Made by a program: the position numbers and the translations under genes
Assembly (NCBI GenBank): GCA_018398585.1
Contig: JAGTTD010000019.1
Span: 62,001-126,000 of the forward strand
Length of the DNA stretch: 64,000 bases
Source of the DNA: Simmondsia chinensis
Taxonomy: Eukaryota > Streptophyta > Magnoliopsida > Caryophyllales > Simmondsiaceae
Direction: 5' to 3'
Notes under the pieces: model-generated
Database searches by the model: none
The model's input: the letters and a program-made list of their open reading frames with translations, nothing else
Told to the model about the DNA's origin: nothing
In this document: positions 61,601 to 64,000 of the stretch, in pieces
Layout: every line of letters starts with the position of its first letter
Numbering within the stretch: position 1 is the first letter of the stretch

Positions 61601-62815
61601 TTTAACTCTGCTTCATACTATGTTTCGCATGCCAATTTGGCTGTAAATTAATCCTTGTTTATTATAGGCTCTCTTCTTGTTTTCATTTTATGTGATTAAT
61701 TGAACTCCTGAATCTTGAATACTGACAGCTAAAGCGTGAATTCTTAATTGCATCTGTCTTGCAAAGGGGACTTCCTTGTTAGGGTAGGGGACTTCGAGAT
61801 ATTTAAAAATCAGTAGATTTTTCCTGAACTGAATAATAAATATGGTCAGATTCTTTTCAAGCGAGACTGGAAATATTTTCTTTTCTCCTTTTCATTTTGC
61901 GTGTCTATTCTTATTTGTGGATAACATGGTAGTTTTTGTTAGTTTCCAGATCAATGATTTCATGTCCTGGAATAGGAACCCTAGGAGATGAGGGAAAAGG
62001 AAGACTCACAAGGGAAAAGAGAATGAAAATGCCCAGGGAAGAAGTCAATGAAATTGAGAAAATGAGAATACGCAAGAAAAGATAATGTCAATATTCATGT
62101 TTAGACTTGATTTATTGCTTGTTTCCTGGAGGTTTGGGAAGTTATATGTGTTATTGTTCTATCTTTAATAAATCGCAACCAAAGATGGAAAACATTGTAT
62201 TTTTGGTATTACTTTTTCTAGGATATCAATTGATGAGTATTCTCTTGTATTCTATGGACGCAGATGGCTCTTTTTGTCTCTTCAAGTGATGCATTGCAGC
62301 CAGGTTGGCTGTTGAAGTATCTTAAGAATGTTAGCCCTTCTGCAATCAAAGAAATGCAGAAGCACTTGGCCAAGGTGAGCAATTCTCAGTACAAAGCGCT
62401 ACAGTGATATTTTACCAGTAATACATTTATTTGGTTGGCTAAACTCCGAACCTTCCCCCCCACCCCCCAAAACACCAAAAAAGGAGGAAATAACTTTCCG
62501 CCTCTCAACCTTGATCTTTTCATTTTCCCCTGTTCTCTGTTGTTGACATTTCTATGTGATTGGATTGCCCCTTTCTCAGCATTTTTCATACTCTTGTCGT
62601 CCACTGTTGGCTTTCAACTTATACATGATGGCTTTAGTGCTATATGGTTGATTGCTTGAACATGAGTCTTTTGGGATTATCTTTTCTGATTTCATTTTTC
62701 GAATGAACATGAATTTCTGCTAACAGGCGTTGTTATAAATTTTCAGTACGCTAGGCATTTCCTTTATTCGAGTCCTGCTCAACCATTGGGTCCTGAAGAC
62801 TTGGTTTGGAGAATG
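58684..62815 (+). CDS. GT47 exostosin-family glycosyltransferase, At5g16890-like, 3' end beyond the window
   Basis: Eight exons with canonical junctions and phases are visible: join(58684..59169,59290..59463,59555..59712,59798..59945,60454..60569,61285..61423,62264..62374,62747..62815), 467 residues. The last 40 or so residues of the family are not found before 64000. The protein is type II membrane: a Leu/Phe-rich anchor (about 18-40), a Pro-Asn repeat stalk from a telomere-like DNA repeat, then the exostosin domain: [40 protein letters not shown], and the donor-binding [30 protein letters not shown] with [15 protein letters not shown]47 enzymes build cell-wall polysaccharides in the Golgi; donor and acceptor are not predictable here. 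A longer start at 58558 is in frame, but MAGK fits the anchor position better. Confidence 0.9.
58827..58861 (+). repeat. Telomere-like (CCCTAA) hexamer repeat in coding sequence
   Basis: About five CCCTAA units in the first GT47 exon encode a Pro-Asn repeat. Plant telomeres are usually CCCTAAA; the 6-base register keeps the reading frame. Confidence 0.9.
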
Positions 62816-63036
62816 GTATGTTGCTAATCTCCCTGTGCTCTGTTATATTGGTTGTCCTTTTTCTTTCTAAAGTTGGGGAGAAGTGGTTCAAAACTAGTAT
62901 TTGTTTTGCCTGCTTGCATTGAGTTGCTTTTGCGATGTTATTTCCTCCCAGTGGTTATTATTAGAGCAGGCTCATGGAGTGGTCATTTGTTGTCATTTTC
63001 TCATTGTGACGGCCATCACTCCTTATTGCGTGTCAT

Positions 63037-63393
63037 TAGGGTTGTAAATCTTGTCCGAACCATAAAGCTCACTGAGCTCGAGTTTTGAGTTTAGCCTTTA
63101 TCAAGCTTTCACATCTTTATTTGAACTCAATCCGATAAGAAACTAGCATGTTCGATATTCAACTCGGCTTGGCTCAGCTCCTTAGCATCATCGAGCTAAG
63201 TCAAGCTCATTATTGAGTCGAATCGAGCTAAGCTTGCTATCTAGTTTAGCTCACTAGGAAGCCAAGTTATTCGAGTTACTATTGAGCCATTATCGAACCA
63301 TTTTCAGGCTAATATGTAGCTATCAATGAGCCCTTAATGAAACGAGCTCTTCATGAGTCCTATTTACGAACATTTATGGGTTTAGCACCCCTC
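63037..63393. mobile_element. GAGCTCG-family hAT-like element, third copy
   Basis: Starts TAGGGTTGTAAATC and ends AGCACCCCTC, with an interior of gagctcg/gagccattatcgaa words like 7889 and 42677. The flanks are not clearly duplicated. It lies in the intron after GT47 exon 8. Confidence 0.5.
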
Positions 63394-64000
63394 TTTATCT
63401 GAAACGAAATTGGTCTTATTGTTTTATTTTTCCTTGATTCTAAGTTCTCTTTAAATATATACATATTCTTTGAATTCTCATTTTACTGAATATTTTTTTA
63501 TGTTTTTACTTTATGTCAAAATTGGCTTCTTATTTTTTAGATTTTAGCAAATGTCAGTAACCAAATGAGGACCAATTTTACCATATAGAATATAAACAAC
63601 TATTTAAGAAAAAAGATGAGGACGAATGACTAAATGAGTCAAAAAAATATAATTAAACTTGCTATTTTTTTACTTGAGTGATGAATTTTATCGCTTTTAG
63701 ATTAGATTAGTGATAAAAATGAGTTGTTCTTTGAAGATGGGTGATAAAATTTTCCAACGTCTTAGTTGTGTGAGCAACTTTTTCATTTGAAATCACTTGA
63801 ATAACTAAACCGGACTTTTATTAGGAGTTAGATGACTAAATGAGATTTTTATTAGGAGTTAGGTGACTAAATGGGACGTGGGGGACTAGTTTATTTTCGG
63901 CCGGCAACGTTGTTCAGTGGTTGCTTTTCGAGCTGCATAGGTTATAATGGGTAATTAAATAGTTGGATTTTAACTTGGTTTGGTTTGGTTTGTTGTTGAG
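63394..64000. other. Intron sequence of the GT47 gene (inferred)
   Basis: AT-rich. A unit of about 30 bp (ttattaggagttaggtgact) is repeated at about 63819-63870. No further GT47 exon was found. Confidence 0.4.

Overview
The window is nuclear DNA of a flowering plant, almost certainly a eudicot. The evidence is GT-AG introns, families found only in plants (CYP89 P450, R2R3-MYB, HsfA1, BPA1-like RRM protein, TOM1-like TOL protein, GT47 glycosyltransferase, pectate lyase) and a dense fill of plant LTR retrotransposons, LINEs, SINEs and hAT/MITE elements. The species cannot be named from sequence alone. No prokaryotic, CRISPR or organellar features were seen.

Layout. 1-3555: 3' end of a Ty3/gypsy chromovirus with its 3' LTR, next to a second LTR fragment. 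3893-5479: intact single-exon CYP89 P450 (+). 5.5-13.5 kb: repeats only, including a hAT-like element with a nested foldback, then a GAGCTCG-rich hAT-like element split by an internally deleted copia element. 13562-15095: R2R3-MYB, MYB9/107 type (-). 17.9-25.3 kb: a three-level nest (old copia remnant, younger copia, solo LTR). 26019-34335: 12-exon gene for a plastid-targeted pseudokinase (-), with a solo LTR and an RTE LINE in its last intron and a LINE/SINE tail in its first. 35-36.4 kb: L1-type LINE fragment. 37248-42342: HsfA1 (+), with a chimeric SINE in its intron. 44643-48272: BPA1-like gene (+). 49.0-49.6 kb: P450 pseudogene (-). 50983-52495: intact pectate lyase (-). 54119-54708: solo copia LTR. 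54954-57757: TOL1-like VHS-GAT gene (+). 58684 to beyond the window: GT47/exostosin gene (+).

The host genes do not form a pathway, but MYB9-like, kinase-like, HsfA1, BPA1, TOL1 and exostosin occur in the order I recall for Arabidopsis At5g16770-At5g16890. This points to an old conserved block, later enlarged by transposons and by the P450 pseudogene and pectate lyase.

The most unusual item is a 278-bp retroposon at 38401-38678 in the HsfA1 intron. It has a nearly complete 5S rRNA-like head joined to an Au-SINE-like body and a (TTG)n tail, and lies inside a 12-bp target-site duplication. The same 3' tail ends a 5'-truncated RTE LINE at 26865-28022 and two shorter insertions. A SINE/LINE partnership with a 5S-derived promoter head is therefore visible within one window.
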